Made by a program: the position numbers and the translations under genes. The notes beneath the pieces were generated by a model. That model was not told the DNA's origin. It saw only the letters and a program-made list of their open reading frames with translations, and searched no databases. Shown in pieces: positions 13,464 to 14,986 of a stretch of 14,986 nt of DNA (its first letter is position 1; the number at the start of each line of letters is the position of its first letter). The stretch is taken from assembly GCF_024170405.1 (NCBI RefSeq), contig NZ_JALJYC010000038.1:1-14986 (forward strand), read 5' to 3'. The stretch comes from Neisseria perflava (lineage in GTDB: Bacteria; Pseudomonadota; Gammaproteobacteria; Burkholderiales; Neisseriaceae).

Positions 13464-14594
13464 CTAATCCGCCTTTTTCTCCATCGGCGCGAGATATTTC
13501 GAGCCGTTTAGCTGGAGCTACCACATAAAATCGCCGAAGCCATAATGATCGGCGCGAGTCGGGTCGATGGCCGTCTGAATCTCATCGTAACGCCCTTCTT
13601 TCATCAACGTGGCGAAATTCGGGTTCACCAAAACCGTGCGGCCGAAGCCCAAAAATTCCGTCCAACCCGTTTGCAACGCTTTGGATACGTCTTCGGCGGT
13701 AAACAGGCTGCCCAAACCAATCAGCGGCAGTTTGCCGTCGAGGTATTCGTGAATCAAATCCAAACGCGCACGCGATGTATCCGCGCCACGGCGGGCATGT
13801 TGGAAGAAATCGCGTTCCGACATATGCAGGTATTGCAGCGGTTTTTCCTTCAACACATCCAGCAGGGTAAAGGTTTCCCGCATGGTAATGCCGTCATCCT
13901 GCGGCTCTTCCGGCGAAAAACGGTAGCCGATGATAAAATCCTCGCGTCCGCTGCGCGCTTTGGCCGCCAACACCGCATCCAATACCGCCATAGGAAAACG
14001 CAGGCGGTTTTCCACGCTGCCGCCCCATTTGTCGCTGCGGCGGTTGAAATGCGGCGAATAAAACTGCTAGATAATAAAACCGTTCGCGCCGTGGATTTCC
14101 ACGCCGTCGAATCCGGCGCGAATCGCCAATTCCGTGGCCTTGCCAAACGCCGCAATCACGCTTTCGATTTCCGCTTCCGTCATCTAGCGGCCTTGAAAAT
14201 CCTCCTCACTTACCGCCGACGGCGCTGCCGCCTCCTGACCGATTAAAGCCGCCGCCAACTTCGCCCCGCCGTGGTGCAACTGAATCACCGCTTTCGCGCC
14301 CTGATTTTTAATCGTCTGCGCCGCCTGCTGCAAACCCGCCAAATGCTGCTCACCAAACACGCCCGGCTCGCCGACAAAAGATTTACCCTCCGGCGAAACC
14401 AGAGAAGCGGCGAGAATAAACATACCGAAATCCTGCGCACGGTTGCCGATAAAGCGCTGCTCCTCGGCAGAAAACGTTCCGTCTTCATTGGAAGCCCAAT
14501 GCGTCATCGGTGCGACCACCATGCGGTTTTTAATCGTTACGCCGTTATTCAGCGTATAAGGGGTAAACAATTTCGCGTATTTCGGGTCGGTCAT
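13464..14594 (-). pseudogene. NADH:flavin oxidoreductase / Old Yellow Enzyme gene with three in-frame amber codons
   Basis: One reading frame runs from the ATG at 14594 (preceded by AGGAGA) to a TAG at 13464-13466, which would give a 376-residue FMN-dependent TIM-barrel enzyme. TAG codons interrupt it at codon 137 (14184-14186), codon 176 (14067-14069) and codon 359 (13518-13520), with no frameshift anywhere. The rest is well preserved: NRMVVAPMTHWAS, IQLHHGGAK with His107/His108, EIHGANGF with His168 and Asn171, the NRRSDKWGGSVENR segment and FLGFGRTVLVNP near the C-terminus. At codon 176 the family usually has Gln (FIIQQFYSP), so CAG to TAG is the simplest change. Read strictly, the longest pieces are 136 and about 182 residues, neither a complete barrel. 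TAG is also the normal stop of crcB, so a changed code is unlikely. Probably a recent pseudogene; amber readthrough is the alternative. Confidence 0.85.
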
Positions 14595-14662
14595 ATCAAG
14601 TTCTCCTGTTTGTTAATATCGTAATTAGAGAGATATGGGCGGGGGCGGGAAATACAAGAGAG

Positions 14663-14674
14663 AGGCCGTCTGAA
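14663..14674 (+). repeat. DNA uptake sequence with decayed inverted partner
   Basis: A full AGGCCGTCTGAA is followed by TTTTCAGCGGCAG, which looks like the inverted partner after loss of two bases. The pair would once have formed a hairpin. Confidence 0.7.
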
Positions 14675-14743
14675 AAGATGTTTTCAGCGGCAGGGAAGGT
14701 GTATTCGATTTGATAAATCAACCGACTCGCCGAATCCGTCGGT

Positions 14744-14920
14744 AGGGTGCATGCCCCAGCATGCACGTGTTGGTTAATTAACCGCAACAAAGCTTTAAGC
14801 GCTGTTACCAAGCGGATGGATTTATCACAAGATAAAATTAGGCCGTCTGAAAACGCAGAGATTTTTAGACGGCATAGAAACACAGCCCAAACAACGCGTG
14901 CATGCTGGGGCATGCACCCT
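14744..14920. repeat. Intergenic repeat with 24- to 32-base inverted ends (MITE-like)
   Basis: AGGGTGCATGCCCCAGCATG plus CACG (14744-14767) is repeated exactly in inverse orientation at 14897-14920. Allowing two mismatches, the match extends inward to 32 bases. Each end is itself a hairpin: GTGCATGC, loop CCCA, GCATGCAC. The interior holds an uptake sequence (14840-14851) and no gene. A third partial copy of the outer edge, TGCACCCTTGGAT, reaches the window end (14974-14986). The rest of the gene-free stretch 14595-14986 shows only uptake sequences; an open frame on the minus strand there is built from these repeats. Confidence 0.6.
14840..14851 (+). repeat. DNA uptake sequence with mutated inverted partner
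   Basis: A full AGGCCGTCTGAA is followed 15 bases later by TTTAGACGGCAT, an inverted copy with one changed base. It lies inside the 14744-14920 repeat. Confidence 0.7.
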
Positions 14921-14986
14921 TGTATATTGAAATCAATATATCATAGCAACCAAACAGGCTGCCTGCCTCAGAATGCACCCTTGGAT

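Noticed and set aside
14596..14913. A 105-codon open frame on the minus strand
   Set aside because: It is built from uptake sequences (repeated FSDGL) and the inverted-end repeat, with no ribosome site or recognisable domain.
1..14986. CRISPR array, tRNA or rRNA gene
   Set aside because: No regularly spaced direct repeats and no tRNA or rRNA signature sequences were seen; repeated motifs are uptake sequences.

Overview
The window is chromosomal DNA of a Neisseria species or close relative. About thirty copies of the DNA uptake sequence core (GCCGTCTGAA or its complement) are scattered through it, mostly in the AG-prefixed form, often as inverted pairs at gene ends. Gene content fits: a Prx5-glutaredoxin fusion beside an E3-like reductase, a one-helix FtsK, CysG, CrcB and a Correia-like miniature element. 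The species cannot be named from the sequence.

Left edge (1-870): an AT-rich, foreign-looking strip with a possible C-terminal gene scrap, a TonB C-terminal domain with no start codon, two strong hairpins, and a small helix-turn-helix gene resembling DUF3693 proteins of filamentous phages. The strip ends at 841-868 in a sequence I recognise as the chromosome dimer resolution site dif, two bases after the phage-like gene. This looks like the end of an element integrated at dif by Xer recombination (a filamentous prophage or genomic island).

Core (1007-11604): a minus-strand disulfide reductase and Prx-Grx pair for peroxide/thiol chemistry; ftsK on the minus strand, the translocase that acts at dif, only 2.8 kb away; divergent from it an orphan CbiM-type membrane protein; crcB (fluoride channel); nnrE (NAD(P)H-hydrate repair) on the minus strand; divergent cysG (siroheme for sulfite reduction); then a beta-class-like glutathione S-transferase and a one-helix membrane protein on the minus strand. 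These are mostly single-gene units separated by uptake-sequence hairpins that probably act as terminators.

Right part (11784-14986): a stand-alone acyl-CoA dehydrogenase with a good promoter, a 106-bp Correia-like element with unusual terminal repeats, an Old Yellow Enzyme family gene interrupted by three in-frame amber codons but otherwise intact, and an intergenic repeat with long inverted ends. No tRNA, rRNA, CRISPR array or complete insertion sequence was seen.
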